7,163 bases of DNA from Asaia bogorensis. GTDB lineage: Bacteria > Pseudomonadota > Alphaproteobacteria > Acetobacterales > Acetobacteraceae. The stretch spans positions 1 to 7,163 of the forward strand of contig CAMCHA010000125.1 of NCBI GenBank assembly GCA_945874515.1. Direction: 5' to 3'. Below are positions 1 through 6,108 of the stretch, piece by piece. The position numbers were made by a program, and so were the translations under genes. Under the pieces are notes generated by a model. It did no database searches. It saw only the letters and a program-made list of their open reading frames with translations, and was not told the origin of the DNA. Positions within the stretch are counted from its first letter, which is position 1. The number at the start of each line of letters is the position of its first letter.

Positions 1-999
1 ATCGCACCTGCCAGCGCGGATGCCACCGTGGTCGCGCATCTACGCGCGGCGGGGGCGATTGTTCTGGGCAAGCTGCACACCACGGAATATGCCTTCTTCC
101 AAAGCCTGCCGCCCACGCGCAACCCGTGGGATTTGGCGCGCACGCCGGGCGGTTCTTCGGCTGGATCTGGCGCTGCCATTGCCGCCGGCATGGTGCCTTT
201 GGCGCTCGGCACGCAAACCGCGGGCAGCGTCAATCGTCCGGCGGCCTATACCGGCGTTTGCGCTTTCAAGCCTTCCACGCTCGCGATTGGCGGGGTTGGG
301 GTGGTGCCGCTTGCGCCTTCCTTCGACACGGTCGGAGCGTTCGGTGCCAGCGCACAGGATGCGGCTTATTTGGCGTCGGGTTACGCGGCGGATCATCTGC
401 GCCTTGCCAGCCGCCCCGCCACCACGCCCCGCATTGTGCTGCTGCAAGACCCGCTGATTGAAAAGCTGCAACACTCCGCAACGGCGGCGCGCGTCACCGC
501 ACTTGCCGAACAGCTTGGCGCCGCGGGCCTCACGCTGCATCGTGCCAACGCCGGCGCGGGGTTTGAGGAAATGATCCTGCGCCATCGCCGCGTGATGTTG
601 GCCGAGCTTGGCCGCACCCATGCTGGGCTGCCGCGTGATCGGATAGCGACCGCCATTGCCGATGGCATTGCCGAGGGCCTTGCCATCCCGGATGAGGAGT
701 ATCATGCGGCACTCCGTGACCTGGCAGGTTTTCGGGCGCGGTTCTGGGCGGGCTTTGCGCCGGATGATTTCATCCTGGTGCCTGCCGCGCCGGATGTGGC
801 GCCGGATGCCGGCAGCACGGGCGATCCTTCCTTTGTCATCCCAACCACGGTGCTCGGCGGGCCGGTTGTCACGCTGCGGGCTGGCCTGGCCACTGATACC
901 GGCATGCCAGTGGGTGCGTTGCTGTTTGCCCGGCCCGGGGCGGATGCGGCCATGGCGTCCTTCCTGTTCTCGGCCACCGCCACTGCGCTTGATCTTTAA
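1..999 (+). CDS. Amidase signature family hydrolase, 3' part only
   Basis: This is the C-terminal 332 residues of an amidase-signature (AS) enzyme; the gene begins before the window. AS enzymes hydrolyse amide bonds with a Ser-cisSer-Lys triad. The glycine/serine-rich loop GGSSAGSGAA lies at fragment residues 50-59 and supplies the cis-serine. GTQTAGSVNRPAAYTG follows, with the nucleophilic Ser at fragment residue 76. The catalytic lysine belongs to a KDN-type motif upstream, outside the window. The C-terminal VLGGPVVTLRAG and GMPVGALLF segments are typical of the family fold. The reading frame is open from base 1, so an apparent GTG at 28 is internal. Substrate cannot be read from the sequence: AS members act on small amides, ureides or nitrile-derived amides. 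There is no sign that it belongs to the downstream gene set, from which a 96-bp gap with a possible terminator separates it. The family call is secure; the specific reaction is unknown. Confidence 0.9.
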   Translation: MAPASADATVVAHLRAAGAIVLGKLHTTEYAFFQSLPPTRNPWDLARTPGGSSAGSGAAIAAGMVPLALGTQTAGSVNRPAAYTGVCAFKPSTLAIGGVGVVPLAPSFDTVGAFGASAQDAAYLASGYAADHLRLASRPATTPRIVLLQDPLIEKLQHSATAARVTALAEQLGAAGLTLHRANAGAGFEEMILRHRRVMLAELGRTHAGLPRDRIATAIADGIAEGLAIPDEEYHAALRDLAGFRARFWAGFAPDDFILVPAAPDVAPDAGSTGDPSFVIPTTVLGGPVVTLRAGLATDTGMPVGALLFARPGADAAMASFLFSATATALDL

Positions 1000-1004
1000 C
1001 GCCC

Positions 1005-1056
1005 AAAGCTTGCCGCGCTCGGCCATCCGGCACATCTACAGGCTGGCAAGGCTTTT
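1005..1056 (+). terminator. Possible terminator hairpin after the amidase gene
   Basis: AAAGCTTGCC (1005-1014) can pair with GGCAAGGCTTT (1045-1055) with one bulged G, giving a 10-bp stem. The descending arm ends in TTTT (1053-1056). The loop is long (about 30 nt) but can fold further through TGCCG (1011-1015) and CGGCA (1028-1032). It lies 5 nt after the amidase stop codon. The long loop and short T tract make this a moderate call. Confidence 0.35.
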
Positions 1057-1085
1057 GTGGTAACAACCGCACAGTAGTGCCAAGC

Positions 1086-1091
1086 AGGAGG
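1086..1091 (+). promoter_or_regulatory. Consensus Shine-Dalgarno site fixing a TTG start
   Basis: AGGAGG sits four bases before TTG at 1096-1098. The first in-frame ATG (1114-1116) is too far from this site and would cut into the conserved GFWGK N-terminus. The ribosome binding site therefore decides for the TTG start of the TerB/J-domain gene. Confidence 0.75.
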
Positions 1092-1095
1092 CGTT

Positions 1096-1869
1096 TTGGG
1101 TTTCTGGGGTAAGATGTTGGGCGGGGTGGCGGGCTTCGCCATGGGTGGCCCCTTGGGCGCCATGGTGGGCGCCGCGCTTGGCCATGCCGCGGATGCCGGG
1201 GCGCTTGGCGGCAAGGCGGGCGCCATTTCCGCCGCCACACCCGATCTGATGGCGTTTTTCGGCAGCAAGGAAAACCTGTTTTCCTTCTCGGTCGTCATTC
1301 TTTCCGCCAAGCTCGCCAAGGTGGATGGGCCGATCAAACGGGAAGAAATTGCGGCCTTTCGCAACCTGTTCCATGTGCCGGCAGAAGCGCTTGGCGAGGT
1401 GGGGCGCTTGTTCGATCAGGCGCGGGAATCCTCCGAAGGCTGGGAGCCTTTCGCGGAAAAACTTGGCGAGGCCTTCGCCGATAACAAGGCCATGCTTGAA
1501 GATGTGTTGGTCGCTTTGGTGCAAATTGCGCGCGCTGATGGGCCGGTTGCAAAATCTGAGGGCGATATGCTGCGCGGCATTCATGCGCGCTTCGCCTTGG
1601 ATGCCGCCGCCTGGGAACGCGCCAAGGGCGGCACGCGCCGTGCCCTGGCGCCGGAAGTGCAAGGCGAAGACCCCTATCAGATGCTGGGCCTGACAAGGCA
1701 GGCGAGTGATGAAGAAGTACGCCTAGCCTGGCGCAAACTGATGCGGGAAAACCACCCGGATAGCCTGGCTTCCCGCGGTGTGCCGCAGGAATTCGTCAAG
1801 CGCGCCACGGAACAAGTGGCGCAGATCAACGCTGCCTGGGACAAGATCAAGCGTCAGCGGGGCTTGTAG
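1096..1869 (+). CDS. DjlA-like TerB/J-domain co-chaperone
   Basis: This 257-residue protein has the layout of alphaproteobacterial DjlA-type proteins. The N-terminus (MGFWGKMLGG, then a Gly/Ala-rich hydrophobic stretch to about residue 33) resembles the glycine-rich membrane segment of E. coli DjlA. Residues about 58-175 look like a TerB helical domain with two acidic repeats, AKVDGPIKREE (73-83) and ARADGPVAKSE (145-155). The C-terminus (about 192-257) is a J domain: DPYQMLGL, then the essential HPD motif at 220-222. J domains stimulate DnaK ATPase, so the protein probably delivers clients to DnaK at the inner membrane. It starts at TTG 1096 behind a consensus Shine-Dalgarno site. Its stop lies directly before the next gene, with one intervening base, which suggests translational coupling to the cell-wall amidase. 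The domain assignment is seen in the sequence; membrane anchoring and client are inferred. A djlA symbol is plausible, but orthology to E. coli DjlA is not proved here. Confidence 0.88.
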   Translation: MGFWGKMLGGVAGFAMGGPLGAMVGAALGHAADAGALGGKAGAISAATPDLMAFFGSKENLFSFSVVILSAKLAKVDGPIKREEIAAFRNLFHVPAEALGEVGRLFDQARESSEGWEPFAEKLGEAFADNKAMLEDVLVALVQIARADGPVAKSEGDMLRGIHARFALDAAAWERAKGGTRRALAPEVQGEDPYQMLGLTRQASDEEVRLAWRKLMRENHPDSLASRGVPQEFVKRATEQVAQINAAWDKIKRQRGL

Positions 1870-1870
1870 C

Positions 1871-2551
1871 TTGCCTCGTATCCGAGACGTACCCAGTCCC
1901 AATCATGAAGCGCGGCCCGATGGCGCGGTGATTGATACGTTGGTGTTGCACTACACGGGCATGCGTTCAGGGCAGGAGGCGATTGCGCGGCTATGTGACC
2001 CCGCCGCCAAGGTTTCCGCGCATTATGTGGTGGAAGAGGATGGCGCAGTGTTTCGCCTGGTGGCGGAAACCCGTCGCGCGGCGCATGCCGGGATTTCGCA
2101 TTGGCGCGGGCGCAGCGCGCTGAATGGCAACAGCATCGGGATTGAGATTGTGAATCCCGGCCATGAATGGGGCTATCGCCCCTTTCCCGCGCTGCAAATG
2201 GCGGCGGTGTGCGATTTGTGCCTAGGGATCATGGCGCGCCACCCGATTGATCAACGGAGTGTGGTGGCGCATTCGGATATTGCGCCCGATCGCAAGCAGG
2301 ACCCTGGGGAGTTGTTTGATTGGCAGGGAATGGCGGCGAATGGCGTTGGGCTTTGGCCGGGCGCTGATGCGGCGCCTGCTGAGGAAACCGCGCTGCTGCC
2401 CTTGCTTGGTGCCATTGGCTATCGCACCGATTTGCCACTTTCCGTTATATTGACAGCGTTTCAGCGCCATTGGCTGCCGGGGCGCGCCGATGGAATTGCG
2501 GATGAAGCGACACGCGCGCGGGTGGCGGCGGTGGCGAGCGCATTTGCCTAA
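1871..2551 (+). CDS. N-acetylmuramoyl-L-alanine amidase (AmpD/AmiD type) with PG-binding domain
   Basis: This 226-residue zinc amidase cleaves the bond between N-acetylmuramic acid and L-alanine in peptidoglycan or its fragments. The Amidase_2 fold is clear. The zinc ligands fit His27 (VLHYTGM), His134 (VVAHSDIAPDRKQDPGELF) and Asp144, with the 10-residue His-Asp spacing of AmpD. Glu92 (SIGIEIVNPG) is the catalytic acid/base position, and Lys142 matches the AmpD lysine. Residues about 174-222 resemble a PG_binding_1 domain (TAFQRHW, ADGIADEAT). The start is taken as TTG 1871, since the conserved PSPNHEARP segment begins at residue 8 and the next in-frame ATG would remove it and the first zinc ligand. 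From this start there is no signal peptide or lipobox, so the protein appears cytoplasmic, like recycling enzyme AmpD, despite its binding domain. A longer version starting inside the upstream gene is possible but unsupported. It follows the DjlA-like gene by one base and overlaps or abuts the next gene. Confidence 0.92.
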   Translation: MPRIRDVPSPNHEARPDGAVIDTLVLHYTGMRSGQEAIARLCDPAAKVSAHYVVEEDGAVFRLVAETRRAAHAGISHWRGRSALNGNSIGIEIVNPGHEWGYRPFPALQMAAVCDLCLGIMARHPIDQRSVVAHSDIAPDRKQDPGELFDWQGMAANGVGLWPGADAAPAEETALLPLLGAIGYRTDLPLSVILTAFQRHWLPGRADGIADEATRARVAAVASAFA

Positions 2552-2555
2552 ACGC

Positions 2556-3122
2556 ATGCGCGACACCTCCGATATCGCTGATTTCATCGCGCATAACCCG
2601 CGCATGATGCGCTGCCTTGCGGTGCTCGCCGCGCATGGACCTGCGGGCGCCTGGATTGGCGCAGGCTTTGTGCGCAACGCTGTGTGGGATCATCTTTCTG
2701 GAAAGGATACGGAAGCCACGCCACTCGCTGATCTGGATGTGGTGTTTCATGATCCGGCCATCGCAACCGCTGAGCATGACGCAAGGATTGAGGCCGCGCT
2801 GTGCGCCGCCGCGCCTGACCTTCCATGGTCCGTGCGCAACCAGGCGCGCATGCATGAACGGAACGGGCATCGCCCCTATGGCGATGTTGCGGATGCCTTG
2901 ACCCATTGGCCGGAAACCGCAACCGCCATCGCCGCGCGCCTTGGGCCAAAGGGCGTTGAAATCCTGGCGCCCTTTGGCGTTGAGGATGTGCTGGAGATGA
3001 TTATTCGCCCAACGCCGGCTTTTCGTACCAAGCCGGAAATTCCGCTGGCGCGGCTTGAAGCTAAGGGCTGGCTCACGCGCTGGCCAAGGCTGCGCCTTAT
3101 CGGGCTTGGCGATTCAGCTTGA
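2556..3122 (+). CDS. Nucleotidyltransferase-fold protein (NTP_transf_6 / DUF925-like)
   Basis: This protein of 188 residues has a minimal nucleotidyltransferase fold. IGAGFVRNAVWDHL (34-47) corresponds to the helix and glycine motif at the front of the fold. ADLDVVFHD (58-66) carries the two metal-binding aspartates Asp59 and Asp61. WSVRNQARMHERNG (91-104) and the C-terminal stretch APFGVEDVLEMIIRPTPAF to KGWLTRWPRLR are hallmarks of the NTP_transf_6 family. The family is widespread and its substrate is not established, so no reaction is given. ATG 2556 is chosen; an alternative TTG at 2544 has a GGCGAG-like site about five bases upstream and would overlap the amidase stop by 8 nt. In either case the gene is probably co-transcribed with the amidase. 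Its TGA stop (3120-3122) lies inside the left copy of a repeat that matches the rnpB promoter, so this gene originally probably ran straight into rnpB. Confidence 0.85.
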   Translation: MRDTSDIADFIAHNPRMMRCLAVLAAHGPAGAWIGAGFVRNAVWDHLSGKDTEATPLADLDVVFHDPAIATAEHDARIEAALCAAAPDLPWSVRNQARMHERNGHRPYGDVADALTHWPETATAIAARLGPKGVEILAPFGVEDVLEMIIRPTPAFRTKPEIPLARLEAKGWLTRWPRLRLIGLGDSA

Positions 3123-3154
3123 CCACCCCACCCCCAAAGCGTCAGACGGCCGCT
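3118..3154 (+). repeat. Degraded copy of the rnpB promoter and 5' end (left copy)
   Basis: Bases 3118-3136 (CTTGACCACCCCACCCCCA) are identical to 3981-3999. Bases 3137-3150 (AAGCGTCAGACGGC) are identical to 4016-4029, the start of the RNase P RNA. Bases 3145-3154 (GACGGCCGCT) equal 4032-4041. Relative to the intact copy, two stretches are missing: 16 nt holding the -10 region, and 8 nt between two GACGGC repeats, as expected for slippage. Without the -10 region this copy should be a dead promoter. Its first bases overlap the stop codon of the nucleotidyltransferase gene. Confidence 0.85.
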
Positions 3155-3980
3155 CTCCAACGCAACGTCAAGCTTAGGGCTGAGTGAATTGGGCTCGCAT
3201 GCCCCAGCGACAGCGGCGTAAGCAAAGAAGGTGAATGCTTGTGCGCGCAGCAACATTTAACCCTGCGCTCCCCTCGGGGTGACCTCGGGGGTTGCGTGGT
3301 CCGCGATGAGGGCCTCCGCCTGCTCCGAATGAGACTAGGCTTGCTCAAATCTCTGCGTAGATCTCGATTAGGTTACCGTCAGGGTCGCGGAAGAAAAGCG
3401 TGCGGTGACCGAAGGCGTGGCTCGTTGGTGGCGAGAGCATGGCGATCTTTGTTCGTGCCAACCACTCGGCGCAGCGATCAACATCAGGGGGTGGAACCCG
3501 AAACGCGAGCTGGACGGAGGCACTGCCTTTCGGCGTCGCCGGTTCGTCAGCTAAGCGTCTGGGGCGGGCAAGTACAAGTGTATTCGACCCGACACGGTAC
3601 TCGCGCCAATTCTCAGACAACTCTCGGATGAATACAAATCCCAGCACGTCCTCGTAGAAATGCTGCATAGCCTCCATATCCCGAACAAGGATGACAGTGT
3701 AATCGATTGCGCGGATGGATTGAAACGGAGACGTCACTTTTTCAGCACCTGATCTGAGATACCAGTATTGATGCATCCTTGCTTTGGTTGGCAACCGTGA
3801 ATAACGCGCTTGACGCAAGCAGAGCTTCCGCCGTTGTAGTTTTTCTTGCTTCGGCTCAAGGACGTGGAGACCTATTAACCATTCTGATACAGAAATGTAG
3901 TCAGTTTTTTGTGGGGTTGCTACTTGGGGAGGTTTTCAATTCAGCCCGCACCACCACCATCACCACTATCAGCGCTTCCC
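3155..3980. other. Low-GC inserted block carrying a VOC gene
   Basis: The block lies between two copies of the rnpB promoter and 5' end and holds one gene, in the opposite direction to everything around it. Its base composition differs from the surroundings: by direct count 3841-3900 has 25 G+C in 60 and 3661-3720 has 30 in 60, against 39 in 60 at 5161-5220. The flanks of the VOC gene are non-coding as far as I can tell. The left flank (3155-3344) has no terminator I trust. The right flank (3738-3980) contains the likely upstream region of the VOC gene but no promoter I can call with confidence. I see no transposase, integrase or convincing terminal inverted repeats. Acquisition from elsewhere is an inference from composition, orientation and the flanking repeats. 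Confidence 0.6.
3345..3737 (-). CDS. VOC (glyoxalase/bleomycin-resistance fold) family protein
   Basis: This 130-residue protein is a single VOC module pair. The N-terminal half has IDYTVILVRDMEAMQHFYEDVLGF (residues 11-34, key residues Asp12, Tyr13, Phe27, Tyr28, Leu32-Gly33). The C-terminal half has VQLAFRVPPPDVD (75-87) and ends in FFRDPDGNLIEIY (115-127). VOC proteins use metal-dependent chemistry on small molecules: glyoxalase I, dioxygenases, fosfomycin resistance, or simple drug binding. Of the usual ligand positions only Glu125 is kept; the first is Tyr13 and the second Gln76 instead of His. GTG 3737 is chosen because TSPFQSIRAIDY directly precedes the first strand and AGGTG lies eight bases upstream (plus-strand 3746-3750). 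Upstream ATG 3776 and TTG/GTG-type starts would add residues unlike the family. Base composition is lower in GC than its neighbours. Function unknown; a binding or lyase-like role is possible. Confidence 0.85.
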   Translation of the reverse strand: MTSPFQSIRAIDYTVILVRDMEAMQHFYEDVLGFVFIRELSENWREYRVGSNTLVLARPRRLADEPATPKGSASVQLAFRVPPPDVDRCAEWLARTKIAMLSPPTSHAFGHRTLFFRDPDGNLIEIYAEI

Positions 3981-4015
3981 CTTGACCACCCCACCCCCAT
4001 AGCCCCAGATGCCCC

Positions 4016-4041
<26 letters not shown>
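3981..4041 (+). repeat. Intact rnpB promoter/5'-end repeat (right copy)
   Basis: This is the partner of the repeat at 3118-3154. It shares 19 identical bases covering the -35 element, then 14 and 10 identical bases within the start of rnpB. It differs by retaining 16 nt around the -10 element (4000-4015) and an additional 8-nt unit within GACGGCTGGACGGC. Because it is continuous with a complete RNase P RNA, it is the functional copy. Confidence 0.85.
3982..4010 (+). promoter_or_regulatory. Probable rnpB promoter
   Basis: TTGACC (3982-3987) is a good -35 element. A 17-base spacer leads to CCAGAT (4005-4010), a weak but acceptable -10 in a GC-rich alphaproteobacterium. The predicted start, six to seven bases on, is 4016-4018. 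This is exactly where the P1 helix of RNase P RNA begins, an independent reason to accept it. The promoter sequence is partly duplicated at the end of the nucleotidyltransferase gene. Confidence 0.6.
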
Positions 4042-4425
<384 letters not shown>

Positions 4426-4530
4426 TTTTCAGCCGAAAACCCATCTCGAAGCATCCGCCACCGGCAAACCCGGGGGGAATTGCGAATTTATGCGCCAATT
4501 GCCTTCCCAAAGCCGTTTTTTGGCTTGTCG

Positions 4531-4565
4531 GCCCAGACTTTCCCATGGTATCCCATCTCATCCCA
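4531..4565. promoter_or_regulatory. MraZ operator: four TGGGN repeats in 10-bp phase
   Basis: Read on the minus strand, TGGGN pentamers occur at 4561-4565 (TGGGA), 4551-4555 (TGGGA), 4541-4545 (TGGGA) and 4531-4535 (TGGGC), each separated by exactly 5 nt. E. coli MraZ is known to bind TGGGN direct repeats with 5-nt spacers upstream of its own gene and repress the cluster. Here the array lies 138 bp upstream of the mraZ start and in the opposite orientation. Its spacing and sequence match the known operator, so I regard it as the autoregulatory site. A possible promoter overlaps it: TTGTCG (4525-4530), 18 bases, TATCCC (4549-4554), which is a weak match. Confidence 0.8.
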
Positions 4566-4569
4566 TGAA

Positions 4570-4602
4570 AACCCCAATGCGCTCGGGGGGGCGAGCGGGG
4601 TT
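4570..4602 (+). promoter_or_regulatory. Hairpin in the mraZ leader, proximal to the MraZ operator
   Basis: CGCTCG (4580-4585) pairs with CGAGCG (4592-4597) across a loop of six Gs. The outer arm AACCC (4570-4574) pairs with GGGTT (4598-4602) past a small internal loop on the left side. No T tract follows, so it is not a standard terminator. It may be leader structure, or help end rnpB transcription in some other way. Confidence 0.35.
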
Positions 4603-4615
4603 CAAGCGGGATGGT

Positions 4616-4670
4616 CGGGCGAGCCGGCGGGGTCGGGGGGCCCCGTCGGCCGCTGAAACGCCCGGTCTTT
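4616..4670 (+). promoter_or_regulatory. Strong terminator-like hairpin in the mraZ leader
   Basis: GCCGGCGGGG (4623-4632) pairs with CCCCGTCGGC (4641-4650) over 10 bp, including one G-U pair, closing a TCGGGGGG loop. A base extension, CGGGCG (4616-4621) with CGCCCG (4659-4664), is followed by GTCTTT (4665-4670). The structure ends 32 bases before the mraZ start codon. It could be an attenuator or a terminator separating rnpB transcription from the division cluster. The T tract is weak, so the function is uncertain. Confidence 0.35.
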
Positions 4671-4702
4671 AATAATGGCGCAAGGCAGGCGCGCGGGGGG
4701 CG

Positions 4703-5164
4703 ATGACCCAATTCCTGGGCACCCATATCGGCAAATTGGACCGCAAGGGGCGGATTTCCGTCCCGGCGCCTTTTCGTGCCGTGCTGGAGCGCGTCGGCTC
4801 TGAGGAGCTGGTGCTGCGCCCATCCCATCGCGCGCCCTGCATTGAAGCCTGGCCGGTGGCGGCTTTTGAGGCGCTGGCTTCCGGGCTTGACCGGCTGGAT
4901 GCTTTTTCCGATCAGGCTGATGATCTGGCGGCGGCTCTTTTCGCCGATGCGCATGCCGCGCGCGCCGATAATGAAGGCCGGCTTGTGCTGCCCGAAGCAC
5001 TGATTGCCTATGCGGCGCTTTCCGATGCCATTGCCTGTGTTGGCGTTGGGCGGATTTTCCAGATTTGGGAACCGGAAGCCGCGCGCCGTCGCACGGAAGA
5101 AGCGCGCCTGCGCGCGCGCGAACGCAGCCTGACCTTGCCTGCCGCTCAGGGGCGCACGCCATGA
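4703..5164 (+). CDS. mraZ: Transcriptional regulator MraZ
   Basis: MraZ is the DNA-binding regulator encoded first in most division and cell wall (dcw) clusters, and forms a ring-shaped oligomer. At 153 residues it matches the usual length (152 in E. coli). Two SpoVT-AbrB-type half-domains are visible, each centred on a DxxGR motif: [14 protein letters not shown] (12-25, Asp13, Gly16, Arg17) and [13 protein letters not shown] (88-100, Asp89, Gly92, Arg93). The second half continues into [14 protein letters not shown], the usual C-terminal segment. A basic, glutamate-rich tail follows. ATG 4703 is the only start, since the frame is closed by TAA 27 bases upstream. The ribosome binding site is poor: a G run at 4695-4700 lies only two bases before the ATG. 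The gene ends with an ATGA overlap with rsmH. The operator-like repeats upstream suggest autorepression. Confidence 0.97.
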   Translation: MTQFLGTHIGKLDRKGRISVPAPFRAVLERVGSEELVLRPSHRAPCIEAWPVAAFEALASGLDRLDAFSDQADDLAAALFADAHAARADNEGRLVLPEALIAYAALSDAIACVGVGRIFQIWEPEAARRRTEEARLRARERSLTLPAAQGRTP

Positions 5165-6108
5165 CCATGCAAGGCCATGTGCCGGTGATGCTGGCGGAAG
5201 TGCTGGCAACGCTCGGCCCGCTAGATGGCGCGACTTATCTGGATGCCACTTTTGGTGGAGGCAGCTATGCCCGCGCTATTCTGGAAGCAGCACCCGGTTG
5301 CACGGTTTTCGCCATAGACCGCGACCCGGATGCGATTGCGCGTGGTGCGGCGCTGGCGCAGCGCTTTGCTGGCCGGCTGCATCTGGTGGAAGGCCGCTTC
5401 GGCGATATGCTTTCGCTGCTGCGTGATCGCGGCATTGCCACGCTTGATGGCGTGGTGATGGATCTTGGCGTGTCATCCTTCCAATTGGATCAGGCAGAGC
5501 GCGGCTTTTCCTTCCGCGCCGATGGCCCGCTTGATATGCGCATGGAAAAATCCGGCCCCAGCGCGGCGGAGCTGGTGAATGGCCTGCCCGAACGCGAGCT
5601 GGCTGACATTATTTTTCGTTTCGGTGAGGAACGTTTCGCCCGCCGCATTGCGCGCAGCATTGTCACGCGCCGCGTCGAAGCGCCCTTCACGACCACGGCT
5701 GATCTGGCGGCACTCGTGCGCCGCGCCGTGCCGCGTGATCCTTCCGGCATTGATGGCGCAACGCGCAGCTTCCAGGCTTTGCGCATAGCCGTGAATGACG
5801 AATTGGCTGAGGTGGAACGCGGCATCGCGGCTGCCATGGAATTGCTGGCCCCCGGCGGCCGGCTTGTGGTTGTTGCCTTCCATTCCTTGGAAGATCGCAT
5901 CGTAAAGCAGGCCATGGCCGCGGCATCTGGCCGGGGTGGGACTTCGCGCCATGATCCGGCGGCACTTTCTGGCCGTACCAAACCTGCCTTCCATTTACTG
6001 ACACCACGCGCAATGCGCCCGCAGGATTCGGAATGCAGGGCCAATCCGCGCGCGCGTTCCGCACGGCTGCGCGGCATAGAACGCCTTAATCTGGAGCAAG
6101 CGGCATGA
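5161..6108 (+). CDS. rsmH: 16S rRNA (cytosine-1402-N4)-methyltransferase
   Basis: RsmH (formerly MraW) adds the N4-methyl group to C1402 of 16S rRNA in the ribosomal P site, using S-adenosylmethionine. The protein has 315 residues, close to E. coli's 313. [10 protein letters not shown] (6-15) is the family's opening motif. The SAM-binding loop is [15 protein letters not shown] (27-41), and the acidic strand end AIDRDPDAI follows (51-59). [20 protein letters not shown] (99-118) and DGPLDMRM (121-128) are diagnostic, as are the [15 protein letters not shown] block (201-215) and [14 protein letters not shown] (237-250). The C-terminal [14 protein letters not shown] is conserved. Start ATG 5161 overlaps the mraZ stop by four bases; a second ATG at 5167 is possible but would not change the domain. 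It overlaps ftsL by ATGA at the other end, so translation is likely coupled along the cluster. Confidence 0.98.
   Translation: MTMQGHVPVMLAEVLATLGPLDGATYLDATFGGGSYARAILEAAPGCTVFAIDRDPDAIARGAALAQRFAGRLHLVEGRFGDMLSLLRDRGIATLDGVVMDLGVSSFQLDQAERGFSFRADGPLDMRMEKSGPSAAELVNGLPERELADIIFRFGEERFARRIARSIVTRRVEAPFTTTADLAALVRRAVPRDPSGIDGATRSFQALRIAVNDELAEVERGIAAAMELLAPGGRLVVVAFHSLEDRIVKQAMAAASGRGGTSRHDPAALSGRTKPAFHLLTPRAMRPQDSECRANPRARSARLRGIERLNLEQAA

Noticed and set aside
40..1035. Long minus-strand open frame opposite the amidase
   Set aside because: It is an antisense shadow of a GC-rich gene: its residues are rich in Arg, Gly and His without family motifs, while the plus-strand frame has clear amidase motifs.
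3266..3292. CCTCGGGG repeated twice as a possible terminator for the VOC gene
   Set aside because: The two copies are mainly direct rather than inverted, the possible stems are about four base pairs, and no T tract follows on the minus strand.
3177..3947. GGGCTGA near the left end of the low-GC block and TCAGCCC near its right end as possible terminal inverted repeats
   Set aside because: Only seven bases match perfectly, they are not at the block's edges, and no transposase is present; chance is a sufficient explanation.
3948..3967. Run of CAC/CAT triplets that resembles a six-histidine tag, and in another frame a Thr/Ile-rich leader peptide (RTTTITTIS)
   Set aside because: No vector-like sequence, start codon or ribosome binding site is attached, and no amino acid biosynthesis gene or attenuator follows; the next gene is rnpB. 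A simple triplet repeat explains it.
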